64,000 nucleotides of DNA from Antilocapra americana (GCA_007570785.1 ML660774.1:12986719-13050718); one strand, 5' to 3'. Counted from the stretch's first letter, positions 49,610-62,170 are shown. The notes: generated by a model from the letters alone, not told the origin. Translations and numbers: made by a program.

Positions 49610-50080
49610 TCCTTTTTTATTTAACTGGAGGATAATTGCTAGTGTTGTTGGTTTCTGCTGAACAACAACATGAATCAGCTGTAAGTATACAGGCATCCCT
49701 TCCCTCTTGAGTGTCCATCCCACACCTCTGGGGGAGCACAGAGCACTGAGCTGAGCTCCCTGTGTTACACAGCAGCTTCCCTCTAGCTGTCTGTTTTACA
49801 CACAGCAGTGTATGTATGTCAATGCTACTCTCTCAACTCGTCCTACCTTCTCGGTCACCTGCGGTGTCCACAAGTCCATTTTCTACATCTGTGTATTCTG
49901 CCCTGCAAAGAGGTTCATCAATACCACTTTTCTAGGCTTCGTGTATATGTGTTAATATACAATATTTGTTTTTCTCTTTCTGACTTACTTCACTATGATA
50001 GACTCTAGATTCATGTACCTCTGTACAACTGACTCAAGTTTCTTCCTTATGGCTGAGTAATATTTCACTGTATACTTGGT
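49610..50080 (-). mobile_element. L1 3' end (ruminant type)
   Basis: The reverse complement has TTTAACTGGAGGATAATTGC, ACAACAACATGAATCAGCTG, TTACACAGCAGCTTCCCTCT and TTCTGACTTACTTCACTATG. It is moderately diverged. Confidence 0.92.
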
Positions 50081-51791
50081 AATTTAATACACAATAAATC
50101 TAAGTCAGACAAGTCCAAAGTTTTCAAATAGATTAGATTTTAGCAAGGTATGGAATAAACAATTACAACTCATATAAGTAAACTACCAATAGACTATTAA
50201 ATATAATTATATAGCTAAAAATAATTTCATAAATAATCATTTGTATACTATATGCAGTCAGTGGTCTAGTGAGTGAGTAGAAAATTAAAGCATTATTTTC
50301 TCATATTATCCTAAGAAAAGGCCAAAAAATAAAAACTTTAACATGTTATAAATAGCTAGAATACAGATAGCCTTATCAGCCCAAATACAGAATAAAATGT
50401 ACAGAATTCATCAGGTCTGATCATTTGTGTGTGTTCTTTGGCTCATTCTATTCACTCATTCAAGTCTGTATAAATCTTATAAAAAAAAAGAATTACAAAG
50501 ATACGTAACATTCCAATTCTGTGTCCAAGGTAATTACATTTTATGAGTAGACATGATTATGCAAAAACATAATTGCATAAGATTGAAAAAAATGAATACG
50601 ACAAATATCTACCATGGCCATTTGGAATTGGAAAACTCTATATTCATCCAAGATAAAAAGAAATGACTTCATTCAAAAAAAACAACACGGGTTTTACAAG
50701 TATAGAAAAGGAGGAATGCCATTACACAATGATATTTATAGTAAAAGAAAATGTGCTATGTTTTCATTGTTAACAAGAACTTAACAAAATACAACAAACT
50801 GACTTTTCTATGTGAGTCCTATTCTAATCCATCTGTTGGGTTATTTTACTATTTATCTAAAATGACACCAAGAGTTTAATAATAATATTTAGGGGGAGGG
50901 AGGAAATGAGTACGAGAGAATGCAGGAAGTGAAAGAAGGATACACACACACAGAGACAATGATTTTACGGTTACTTCAAAATATTTAGCATAATGTCTCC
51001 AAAATAATGGGGCATTTCTCCAATGCAGACCTATTGTTTTCTTCTCTTAGGGCTTTTAATCATTCACAAATTTTTGCATATGTGACCAAATCGCACTGTG
51101 GCATTTTTATAAGAGGGACAAAGTATATTTTGATTCTGTTTTATTAAATATATGTGACACATTTGATGTAATGTTTAAGATTTTATGGGGAAGAAACATT
51201 ACTTAAATATAGAAACATTAAAACTTCTTTTAATGTAACCTAAATTTTGCACAAATTTTTTCATGGCTCCTAATCTTTATATGGAAAGGTGATGTGAATA
51301 TGAATACTGAAATAATTTTGGACTACTAAATTTCATGCAAGCTTATAAAAATTAATTGTTGTTAAATCACTGATTAGCATTTTAGAGAATCAAAATATGA
51401 TACTGGAAAAAACACAATGAATAAGACATATTCTGACTTACTGAGGTTGGAGAGCTACAACTCTAAATGCTGTTTATCAAATTAGAATATTTATATGCTT
51501 ATTATGAATTATGTTTAATATAATTCAATTTTATTGATAGTATAATTTCCTTGGTTTATAATGACCACAGGGGTCAATTTATTTAGTACATTATTCTTTA
51601 CAATACACTAATTGACCAAAACTGGAAAAAAATAATACCAACCAGTGAGCAAATAATTTATTTATCCCTTTCTTTGTATGTGTGAGTCAATTCTCCTTGC
51701 CTTTCCTTTTTTACTCTTTTCTCTGAAATCACATTTATTCTGGATTCCCAGTGTTAGACGAAGTTTGACATCATAAAACACTCTAATTTTG

Positions 51792-51922
51792 CGAGATTTC
51801 CCGGGGGGGAGGGAGGAGGGAGGGGGGTTCCGGAGGGGAAGCATATGTAAACCCATGGTGATATCATGACAATGTATGGCAAAAACAATAAAAAAAAATA
51901 AATAAAACCACACACACAAAAA
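51792..51922 (+). mobile_element. Very short L1 3' end insertion with 17-bp target duplication
   Basis: About 130 bases of L1 3' UTR: a G-rich run, AAGCATATGTAAACCCATGG and an A-rich tail interspersed with ATAAATAAAA and CACACACA. AAAACACTCTAATTTTG is present exactly at 51775-51791 and 51923-51939, a perfect target-site duplication that indicates a fairly recent insertion. Confidence 0.93.
51803..51827 (+). other. Potential G-quadruplex in L1 3' end
   Basis: A near-continuous G tract made of runs of 7, 3, 2, 3 and 6 G separated by single A residues. It meets the four-run G-quadruplex pattern and is a known property of L1 3' UTR polypurine tracts. Confidence 0.75.
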
Positions 51923-52169
51923 AAAACACTCTAATTTTGTAGTTCTATAATCCCTTTGGGTATGTGCTTTGAAGGTTTTAATTACAAAGTACAAACAAAC
52001 CTTAGGAGGGAAACTACTTTTTTCCAGACACAGTTAATATTTTTGAAAGACTGAAAATAAACTTGAGTTTCTATTTGCAAGGAAAGGTTTATCTATTCAG
52101 ATTTATTTTTATTTAACATATGTCATGTGTGAAACGTTTTGATAGATGGTGAGGGTACAAATCACGTGG

Positions 52170-52298
52170 TGGTGGTGGTAGTTTAGTCGCTAAGCCGTGT
52201 CCGACTCGCGAAACCATCATCTGTAGCCCGCCAGGCTCCTCTGTCCATGGGATTCTCCAGGCAAGAATGCTGGAGTGGGTTGCCATTTCCTTCTCCAC
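52170..52298 (-). mobile_element. Bov-A SINE unit
   Basis: Reverse-complement body: GTCGCTAAGCCGTGTCCGAC, GTAGCCCGCCAGGCTCCTCT and GTGGGTTGCCATTTCCTTCT. A GGT triplet tract adjoins it at 52168-52178. Confidence 0.94.
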
Positions 52299-53887
52299 AA
52301 CTCACTCACATGGCCCTTCTTAATTGTCAGGATTGTTAGCAGCAACAGTTAAAACAAAGTAAAGGAACAGTTTGGATTGGCTTCAGAAGTTGGTGTAGAT
52401 CAGTGAGCTTAGGATCAAGAATGCATACTTGATGATGAAAGTCAGAGCCAGGTGTAGAGACAGCAGAGAGATGCAGCAACAGATGCTAGAGACAAAGGCA
52501 AGGATCTTTACCAATTGCCAACAAGACACAAAAATTTTTAAAAATCAAAAGAAACAAAAAGGCAAAGCTTGTCAAGAAAAAAGATGCAAGGTCATAGCAA
52601 CCAGGGAACTGAGGCAACAGTTTAAAACAATTTAGTTTCTAATACAATGCAAAGCTTTATTGACTGAGACACTGGGTAAACTAGGCTCACGCTTCACCTC
52701 TCCACTGGTCTGTCAGTCCTGTGATGTAGCTATACTACTAGGGCAAATACACTACCTGCCGCTTAATGGGCCCTGAACAAACATTTATTGGATGGAGAAA
52801 TGAAGTAAATACATGAGAAGGCAGACTTGCAATTCCAAACTCTACTGTAAGTTTTCTGCGTATCTTTATATTAGTTTTCTGATATTTTTGTTTAAAATTT
52901 GTCATTACATGTCGACAATCTCTTTGCTGGTGGTATAGAGAAGGCAATAAAACTACTCAATGTCCCTGATCACAGTAACTGTGTCCGTTTAAACACACCT
53001 ATATAATTTTCAACTTGGGACTAAACATATGTTCCTCAAAGAGGTGGCATGTGCAGAATTTCTAAGGCATGAGAGTGTGTGTACAGAACTGGAGAAAGTA
53101 TGAGACGACTAAGACTGCCTGAGACACAGGAAAAGTGTTACATTAGTGATAAAGTGCTACGCTGGCATTAATAATCGCATGCACTTTTGCAGCAAAATGC
53201 TTTTGCATGTGCATACAGAGTACGGCTCTTGGTTACATTCATAACTGAAATCTAATACAGTGAAATTTTGGGAGTATAAATGGTAAATCCTTAGCATTCC
53301 TCAGGCAGCAGCTAAAAGCCAAATCCTAAAAATAAGAGGCCAGTACATTTGTTTATGGTGGGAGCTGTCATCTAGGCACAAGCTTTATTTTACTGAATGC
53401 GTGTCATTTGAGATTATTGTGGTTTTTTTTTTTAACAGCAAATGTCTTAATGTTCCATGTAACTATACAGTTATATAGATTCCCTTAAGCTACACAGTAA
53501 TGACTGTTTTTGTGATGACTCTCATGCTGTTAAGTAGACCATTAGTACTTGACTTGGCCATTATATAGCAGCTTAATAATGACAAACAAAACAAACTGAC
53601 AAATCAGCATAGTATCACACTGCCTGCACTATTAATTTTCCTTCCATTCTTTTTATTCATTTACATGTCAGTTCAATGCAGTGAAACTCTGATAACATTT
53701 TTAGATCCTGCAGACATGTTTTATTTTACAATTAATATATGAAAATGGGAACGGTCACCAGCATTACAAATACATATTTGCTAAGCTGACAGCTAAATGA
53801 AGACCCAACAGCATATGTCTCGGTCTTTTAAGCTTGTCTGATCCAATTATTTCAGTTCAGTTAGAAAACGGGACTATTAAAGCTAAA

Positions 53888-54107
53888 TCAGAAGTTCAGA
53901 GCTGACACAGGCCCATTATTGTTGAGGCTGCTGATGGCCATGAACTCTGCGCCACTCTGCCCAGTGGTTCCCAAGGAGTATATATACTGCTGATCCCAGG
54001 GCAAATTAGCAGTGCGGGTAGATGGCCGAGAGGACTGCAATGCAATCCCCTTCCGGACAACAGAATGCAAAACACAGACCCCCTTAGCAGCATCAGTAAC
54101 CAATCTT
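53888..54107 (-). CDS. Candidate unassigned terminal exon inside the TUSC3 intron
   Basis: On the minus strand a good acceptor (TTTGTTCCCTTACAG) is followed by 72 open codons and a stop at 53888-53890. The peptide begins RLVTDAAKGVCVLHSVVRKG and ends GPVSALNF. I do not recognise it. The block is clearly richer in G+C than its surroundings and keeps several CpGs, which neutral intron usually loses. AATAAA hexamers follow on the same strand at 53720-53725, 53652-53657 and 53384-53389, so it could be a last coding exon with a 3' UTR. It does not fit TUSC3 simply: the upstream 90-base exon ends in phase 0, and in that phase this exon gives only KIGY and a stop. The long frame needs a phase-2 donor. 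A second minus-strand frame is also open here, which weakens the coding argument. It may be an alternative TUSC3 end, a nested gene, a conserved non-coding element, or chance. Confidence 0.33.
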
Positions 54108-54379
54108 CTGTAAGGGAACAAATAGGCTAAAACCACTTCTGATAGGTATTTGTAAGTATGTATATATTTTTACACTTTTCCCTAGAGGACTGTCTACTAG
54201 CTAAACACTACGCTGACTTTAAAAATTATCCATAATTGGTGAGACATTTTTATTATTTGTGCTTTTTTTTTTCTTCAAAGAATGGTATCTTAAAAACACC
54301 AATTGAAAACTAGGCCTCTTCATGATTTTCTCCTCTGCTTTGGAATCCACTAACAAAGAATAAACTTAGCACATTACTG

Positions 54380-54812
54380 GAGGCAGTGGGGCGAGACATC
54401 TACAAGGGCACCACCTGGCAACCCAGCCTGACTTCCCCCAGCAGCACCTGCGTTTCTGTGTCTGGGGGCTTTATTACCTGAAATCCACCAGTGCGGGCGA
54501 GTAACGCCCTCTGCAGGAAACAGCACTCTATGAGTGCCTGACGAGAGGTGGTGTAGCGTGCAGGTCCCCTCGCCACCTGGACAGGAAAAGTCTCTGGGTG
54601 TGTTCTGTGCTGACTTCCAGAGACCCCAAGCAGTATTAGGCTTCAGGACTCACAACACTCACTGGTGGGATAAAGCATCTTTTTTGACCGCCCTCCCTTC
54701 CTGAATTCAGTTTCCCACCCCTCTCCCATGTTTCCTTCACCTCCCTATGAACTACTTCCAAGTCAATTGTTGTCTTGAGGGTCTGTTTTGGGAGGAACCC
54801 AAACTAAGACTG
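54380..54812 (+). mobile_element. Possible old solo LTR (ERVL-like)
   Basis: The GC-richer block ends in GGGTCTGTTTTGGGAGGAAC and CCAAACTAAGAC, a pattern I associate with the 3' ends of several ERVL-type LTRs. The upstream part has TGAAATCCACCAGTGCGGGC. I cannot name the subfamily, no internal retroviral genes are visible, and boundaries are approximate. Confidence 0.4.
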
Positions 54813-54864
54813 GAGTGTTTTCAACTTTTAGAAGTCCTTATACATTTACTGTCATATTTTATCT

Positions 54865-55015
54865 CACAAATACAAGGTAAGAAAAGCAGTATTAGACTCA
54901 TTTTATATAAGAAAAGAAGCACCAAGTAACCTCCCCCCAAGGACACAGCTGGTAAGAGGCAGAACTTGGGAAGAAACCAACCCTGTTCTCTTTCCTTCTG
55001 TTTCTCTTCACTGTA
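54865..55015 (+). mobile_element. MIR SINE fragment
   Basis: CACAGCTGGTAAGAGGCAGA following GTAACCTCCCCCCAAGGA matches the MIR 3' core. Confidence 0.65.
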
Positions 55016-55777
55016 CACTTCAGGACAAAGACATAAAAATGACTCCGTGGGCCTGAGTCATTTTTATTCTCTTATGTAAGCATCTCTTTTTAAGCATATA
55101 CAAAATGTCCGAGATTAAACCATGTTTATTTACTAAGATTTAAGGAAACAACTGTAGCCTAAACACTGACATATAAATCATATTTAGTGATGGCATTAAA
55201 TATACACAGCCATCCCAAACAGTAAACCATAGGTCAGTGTGAGCCTATGCACTCACACGTTACTTCAATTTCTAAAAAAATAATTTTTTAAAGTCATCTT
55301 TTAGGTATAAATGCTACATGAGGTGGTTTTCTGGGATGCAAAATATATTAAGGAAACAAAATTATATTTAAGGTTCTCACAGCTCTGAAACGGGGCTTCT
55401 CCACAATGCTGACCTTTGAGCCCGGTGCTTCCTCCTTGTGAGCCATAGCCTCCTGCAGGAGGCTGCGTGCCATTCCTGGTCTTGAACACTATGTGCCAGT
55501 AGAGAGCACATGCCCCTACCTTGTGACAACCAAAATGAATCCAGAAACTACCAGGTGTCCCAAGGCAGCGGGTGGGGGTGGGAATTCATCCCCTGTGGTA
55601 TGATGCATAGTTCCACAGCCCAAACATCCCTCAACTATTTCACCAGACAGCTGTAAGGGAAGTAGAGTTTAATGTGGCATTGGAACAGAAACCATTGAAA
55701 CCTACCTTGAAATTTTACAAATGAGGAAAAGTTGAAGTCCTGGTAATATTCATCTAAAGTTAAAGGGTCCCCAAGTT

Positions 55778-55799
55778 AAAAAAAAAAAAAAAAAAAAAA
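55778..55799. repeat. Poly(A) run of 22
   Basis: A pure A tract after GTCCCCAAGTT. The sequence just upstream does not resemble a known element, so it may be an isolated homopolymer or the tail of an unrecognised insertion. Confidence 0.95.
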
Positions 55800-55946
55800 G
55801 ACTTTGTGTAAGTGGAAGAAGTAACAATGGGCATGAAGCTAATGCTTCTGAAACATTACTTAATGCTGTTTTACAGAAAGAACCACTGCTTTTCACGGTT
55901 GGGACCAACAGTGGAATCTGTTATCATTTAGCTTGTCTTTCCCAGG

Positions 55947-56150
55947 CTTTCATAGTGATTCAGATGGTAAAGAATCTGCCTGCAATGCTGGAGACCCGTG
56001 TTTGATCCCTGGGTCAGGAAGATCTCCTGGAGAAGGAAATGGCAACCCACTCCAGTATTCTTGCCTGGAGGATCCAGTGGAGAGAGGAGCCTGGTGGGCT
56101 ACATTTCATGGGGTCACAAAGAATCAGACACAACTGAGCAACTATCACTC
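55947..56150 (+). mobile_element. Bov-tA SINE, full length
   Basis: The head (GGCTTTCATAGTGATTCAGA) and body through ACACAACTGAGCAACTATCA are followed by a duplicated CTCATCATCACTCATC tail. Confidence 0.95.
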
Positions 56151-56572
56151 ATCATCACTCATCCCACTAATAGTGCTATACAATCCTGATAGCATGAGGA
56201 AGAACAGGGGACCTCTGGTAAGATGAGACATAGGAGATGCAAAGTAAAATAGATGTAAGCATATTGATGGAAACTTAAGAAAACTTTGAGGAAGTTCATA
56301 AACACAAAGAAACTTTATGCCAATGTTGATTTCAATAAATTCAGATATTAATATTATATGAGTAATAATAGTTAACAATCTCCTGTGCTTTGGGATGATT
56401 TGGGCTTAGTTAGCTTTACTTTGTAATTCTGCTGCTAGCTTTGCATTCTGATTAATCTCTATAAGTATTTAACAAGAAGGAAGGCAGACGTATATCAGGC
56501 CATCATCTTAACTCTGAAAATCTCTCTTTACTTCTGTTTCACTGTCATCTTATGGTATCATCTCAGGAATGT

Positions 56573-57574
56573 TGTTGTTGTTCAGTTGCTCAATCGTGTC
56601 TGACTCTGAGACCCCAAGAACTACAGCGTGCCAGGCTTCTCTGTCCTTCACAATCTCCCAGAGTTTGCTCAAACTCATGTCCATTGAGTTGGTGATGATA
56701 TCCAACCATCTCATCCACTGTTGTCCCCTTCTCCTCCCACCTTCAATCTCTCCTAGCATCACAGTCTTTTCCAAAGAGTTGGTTCTTCACATCAGGTGGC
56801 CAAAGTATTGGAGTTTCCACTTCAGCATCAGTCCTTCCACTAAATATTCAGGGTTGATTTCCTTTAGGACTGACTGGTTTGATCTCCTTGCTGTCCAAGG
56901 AACTCGCAAGAGTCTTCTCCAGTTTGAAGGCATCAGTTCTTTGATGCCTAGCCTTTTTTATTGTCCAGCTCTCACATCCATACATGACTACCAGAAAAAC
57001 CATAGCCTTGACTATACCAAACTTTGTGGGCAAAGTAATGTCTCTACCTTTTAATATACTACCTAGGTTTGTCATAGCTTTTCTTCCAAGGAGCAGGCAT
57101 CTTTTAATTTCATGGCTGCAGTCACCGTCGACAGTCATTTTGGGGCCCAAGAAAATAAAATCTGTCCCTGTTTCCACTGTTTCCCTATTTATGTGTGATG
57201 AAGTGATGGGACCAGATGCCATGATCTTTGTTTCTGAATGCCGAGTTTTAAGCCTGTTTTCATTCTCCTCTTTAACCTTCATAAAGAGGCTATTTAATTT
57301 CTCTTTGCTTTACACCATAAGGGTGGTGTCATCTGCATATCTGAGGTTATTGATATTTCTCCTGGCAATCTTGATTTCAGCTTGTGCTTCATCCAGCCGG
57401 GCATTTCACATGATGTACTCTGCATATATGTTAAATAAGCAGGGTGACAATATACAACCTTGATGTATTCCTTTCGCAGTTTTGAACCAGTCCATTGTTT
57501 CATGTCTGGTTCTAACTATTGCTTCTTGACCTGCATACAGGAGGTCCTTCATAGGAGACAGGTAAGGTGGTCTC
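56573..57574 (-). mobile_element. RTE-BovB LINE, 5' truncated, with 11-bp target duplication
   Basis: The antisense copy reaches the middle of the reverse transcriptase. The minus strand shows LYAGQEAIVRTRHETMDWFK and GIHQGCILSPCLFNIYAEYI, with GIHQG in place of the motif B GVRQG. Frames are broken. CTCAGGAATGT flanks it at 56562-56572 and 57575-57585. Confidence 0.96.
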
Positions 57575-57585
57575 CTCAGGAATGT

Positions 57586-60500
57586 ACATAGACCCATTCT
57601 CTGTGTTAAACTGTGTGTATGTACATAAGTTTATATATATGGTATTTTATGAATGCAAGAAAAGGCCATTCAGTTCCCAGTGGCCTTTCAAGCTCTCTGC
57701 TTATAGCATGAATGACTAGCTTGGCTTTGAACGTTCTACATCTCCTATTTCTCATAACTTCACAGCTTGTTTCAACAGCATTCTCTTTTAATCTATTACC
57801 TATAAGGAGACAGTCTACTTAAATATATGCTTTCTCTCTATCTGACATGAAAAGGACAAAGGGGTAGTAGCATTTATTGATAACTATTTTTTTATAATAC
57901 TCTAGATTTTCATAATGAGAACTTATTAATAATTTTAAGATCAGAGACTTCAAAAGCAAAAGTTGAAAGAAAATGTCAAAGATTCATATTTAAAGAATAC
58001 TGAGAGGAATCAGATAATAGAGAAAAACAGTATCTTTAAACCTCTGGGGTCTTATTAGGCATTAGCCATTTTATTTAAAAGGATTATGTTTGTTAAAGTT
58101 ATGGAGCTTTCATGACATTTCACCCTTATTTAATTAGTCAATCTCCATGCAGAAAATAGTAGGTACCAACTTGATTTCATAGACTGCTCAGGGCCCTATG
58201 ATTTCCTGGAATTTCTGTCAAAAATTTAAAATAGATTTTAGCATCAAGAACCAAATACTAACCTGTTACTATTAATAATATTTATGTCTAAATTTTAAAC
58301 ATGTATTTTAAAATATTTAGTGTAATTATTATCAACTTAAGTCTCTGAATGACTCTCAATCACATTATGAGATCCACCATCCTAATTCTGGCTTCTACTA
58401 CTTAGACTATTATTTTTCCTCATTTGTAAAATATCTGCTCTATGACCTCACAGCATTTTGCCTAAAAGGTATAAAACTAGATATAACAAAGCCAAAACCC
58501 ATTAGAAACTCCCCTGGTACAGGAAAAACAGCAAATTTTAAAAGTCCAGCATGAAAGAACTCACCGTCATTCAGAATTCTATTTAGAAACCAACTTCAGA
58601 AAAAGGGGAAAAAACATCCCCCAACTATTTCTAGAAAGCATAGAGATATTCTGAATGTAATTTTAAAGTATTAACAAAGTTAATTCACTTTAACATTGAA
58701 ATAATTCATTACAAACAATTTTAATACAGTTTCTCAAACCATCTAAGACAAATCAAATAGTTGAAGCAAAACATTTTTAAAATTAATTCAGGAAAAATGA
58801 ACAAAAAATAGAATTCAGTTAGTTGTTATTTATGTGTAGTACCTACCTAAAAATAAATATTTAAAATATAAATGGTTATTCAATTATGTTACAAATATGA
58901 AAAATACAATAAAAATACTGTTGTATATACCTTACTCCACTAAATGTGAACAGGAATTAATGCCAAATTACAAAATTCCTATATAAATATTAATAAAATA
59001 CTCATTTTGTCATTTTATTCCATACCAATGAAAGAGATAAACAGCCTAATTATAGCTATTCTCAAAAACACAAATACTACATGGTAATTTCTTTTCAGAA
59101 ATATAGGTTAAAGTATGAAGACATTACCAAAGAAGGATAGTGCTAATTTTCAAGTTGTATCTTGAAATTTAAGCACATTATTTAAAAAAATGAAACCTAT
59201 TCACTATTCTTATTCTAATGGAGAATCACTGTTTAAAGTATAATTCTTTGCCACTAACCACTTGATGTTATAAAGCAAAGTTAAACTTTTTTTGTTTCAG
59301 TAATAGGAAAACACATTATTATGCAGATCAATTCATTAAAACAAAATTTAAACCACAGTTTTCTGTTTCAGTATAGTTGACATTATGCATGACAACAACA
59401 TTATGACAAAAGCAAGAAGGGATGTTTTTCTAAAATATGTTAAAATTTAAAACAAGAAGAGAGCTATATACCAAGGGACAACTTTAACCTGCCCCTTAAC
59501 TTGCCTTTGTCTACACTGGTTAGTAATTAACATCTCACATCAGTCTAAAACTGGATCCACATCTCTGGCCAAGAGCACATTAAAGCAATTGACTCTGTAG
59601 CAAGAAACCTCCTATATTTCCAAGACTTTCATGATTTTTTTCCTTTCAATCCTAATACTTTATTCAAATATAAGAAAAAATTATATTTTTGTAAAATAGA
59701 AGAGGCTGAAGAGTTTGGGACAAAATTCATCTTTTTGAATATCTTGGTTATAGGTATAAGTCTCTTCATTTCTGTAACTTTTGATAAGGTGCTAAAAAGC
59801 TAAAATATACACATTAAAAGCTATATGCACTTTCAATGTATGTATTTTCATTAACATATGAAGGTAAAGTTTTTTCTTTTAAAAATATAGAAAATTCTGT
59901 TTTCTTAATGTGTGCCTCTGGGCCATCACAGTACATTTTCCTACTGGCCACACCATTCTCTATCTAAAAAATAGTAATACTACAATGTGGAACAGGATGA
60001 AAAATTTTCTAAATCAATAGAGAAAATTTCTTTCTGATCTAATCTGAACCTGAAAATAAATGTTCCTGTCATGTTAAGGTTACTAACTGGTTATGCTAAA
60101 TTAACAGGGACATGTTGATCCTATTACTCTTCTGACCAGTGAGAAAAAATAAATTGAAAGAATTAAGATAATCCAATTTAAGAAAACATCTCCTAGTGTC
60201 TTTATAATCATTTTAGAAAACATTTATTGAGGACCAGCTGTACATAAGTGTAAAGAAGAAAAACAGGTTAAAAGAAACACAATGGTAAAAATTTGACTAA
60301 CATTGAGATAATAAAATATTTAAGGATTATTATGATAAAGGAATGCAGAGATACATAAAGGGAATAATAATTTCTAGTGTAATTAAATAATGCATTTCAG
60401 AGGCATGGCAGATTAGGTGGTGTTTGACGATAGGCATGTTTTGATAGAAATTCTGGGCAGGAATGGAAGAAGTAAAAGCAGCACATTTACAGGGGACAAG

Positions 60501-61508
60501 GGACGGTACAAATACACTAACATGGAGTTTCTCTGCAAAGTAGTAAAGTCTCAGGATGCAAATGAAGATTACAATGGGAGTATTAACGGAGAGCTACTTA
60601 GGATTTCCCACTTGAGTGGAGTTAACTTAGGTCCACACGTATTAATATTTTAACTATAATCAAAGTGTGCTTTAGTAATGTTCATCTACTGGCCTAAAGT
60701 ACTCATTTGTGAAATCTAGTGCCCAGCATATATTCAGTTAACAATAGATGGCATCCACGTTGTTGTCACTGTTAGCACACTCTTATTGGAGCTTACTCCA
60801 ATAAACTACATGTGAAGGGATTAGAGTTTCATGATTTATCAAAGTAAAGGTTGAAAGATGACAGTGAGAATGAAGGATGACAGAATATGACACTCTAATA
60901 TGCCACTATGGCCTAAGAAATTATTTTAGGTGCCTTTAAGCTGAAGTCACTGAGATAAAGCAGAGATGAGATGAAGCAGATTAACAAGAAAAGTTCTCTG
61001 CCTTCTCCCATCTCCCTAAAAGCAAGACCTAAATTTATAAAGGTGTCCTTTCTCCTTCCTCTACCAGGATGGACAAAGGTTAACCCTTGGAGACAACTTT
61101 AGCTCCTTATCAACTGCAAAGGTACCTGCTAAATTCTATCTGCATAGTAAACTTAATCTTTCTTTTTCCTGGTCACCTCCATGTAACTGACTTTTCCTCA
61201 GTACTTTTCTTTCTGTCTTTAACCAAAGCTGATACTTAAGCCTGAAGTCTAAGAGCTGTTGCTCTTTTTTTTCCTGAGTATCTCCCATGTATACATGAGG
61301 TATACATGTTAATAGATTTGGTTTTCTCTTGTTATTCTCTTTTATTACAGGGACCTCAGCCAAAGAGGGACTCAGAAACAGTAGAGGGAAAATTGTTATT
61401 TTCTTCCCCTACACTAAAGACTTCATAAGGAGATTATTTTTCGTATACATTAGCAAATAATAAACAATAACAAAAAGTAGTGCTTAATTCCTCTCTAGCT
61501 GACTACCA
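57586..61508. other. Long unique AT-rich intron stretch
   Basis: Nearly 4 kb with no ruminant SINE or LINE. Around 60210-60600 faint L2-like words occur (AACATTTATTGAGGACCAGC), and the open frame at 60417-60653 has no recognisable features. I see no gene or RNA here. Confidence 0.6.
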
Positions 61509-61766
61509 GAGAAGGAAATGGCAACCCACTCCAGTACTCTTGCCTGGAAAATCCCACGGACGGAGGAGCCTGGTAGGCTACAGTCCATGGGGTCACAAAG
61601 AGTTAGACATGACTGAGTGACTTCACTTCACACTTCATCACTGGAGAAGGAAATGGCAACCCAGTCCAGTATTCTTGCCTGGACAATCCCATGGACAGAG
61701 GAGCCTGGCAGGCCGTGGTCCAAGGGGTCACAGAGAGTTGGACGCAACTGAAGTGACTGAGCAAGA
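61509..61766 (+). mobile_element. Bov-A2 dimeric SINE
   Basis: Two Bov-A bodies in tandem (starting GAGAAGGAAATGGCAACCCA at 61509 and again near 61643), linked by CTTCACTTCACACTTCATCA and ending GGACGCAACTGAAGTGACTG. Confidence 0.95.
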
Positions 61767-61869
61767 GTGCTTAATTATTTTTAGCTAAGGAAGATTATCT
61801 TAGAAGAATATTAAAAGACAGGAGTTAAAAATTAAGATTTCCTAAATTTAAACTTTTAAGTATCATTAA

Positions 61870-62170
61870 CACCATAGTGATCGTATCTTTGTGTCAAGCC
61901 CTTCTCTATGAAATAGGAATATATCAGGGACTGAAACAGATATAAAAAAATCATTTTGTGAAGTGCTTATATCTTACTGGGGTCCTGGCAAAAGAAAACA
62001 AACGTAACACAAAATAAATAAATTATATAGCATGTTTTAAGTGATAAAGGAGAAAAAATTTAAAGAGGAAAGAGTGAGAGTGAGTATGGATAATTGGAGG
62101 GGGATGTGAGAAAACAACCACATTCCCAAATAGGATGGTCAGGAAGACTTGAAGAAAAGGGAATAATTTA
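61870..62170 (+). mobile_element. Possible L2-related sequence
   Basis: A word series (TATATCAGGGACTGAAACAG, GTTTTAAGTGATAAAGGAGA, GGATGGTCAGGAAGACTTGA) similar in order to old LINE2 ends. It is diverged. Confidence 0.5.

Noticed and set aside
54380..54600. GC-richer block as a possible CpG island or promoter
   Set aside because: Too short with too few CpGs. The LTR-like end is a better explanation.
60417..60653. 78-codon plus-strand frame without repeats of ruminant type
   Set aside because: No recognisable domain and no splice or promoter context. Nearby words look L2-like, so it is probably chance.
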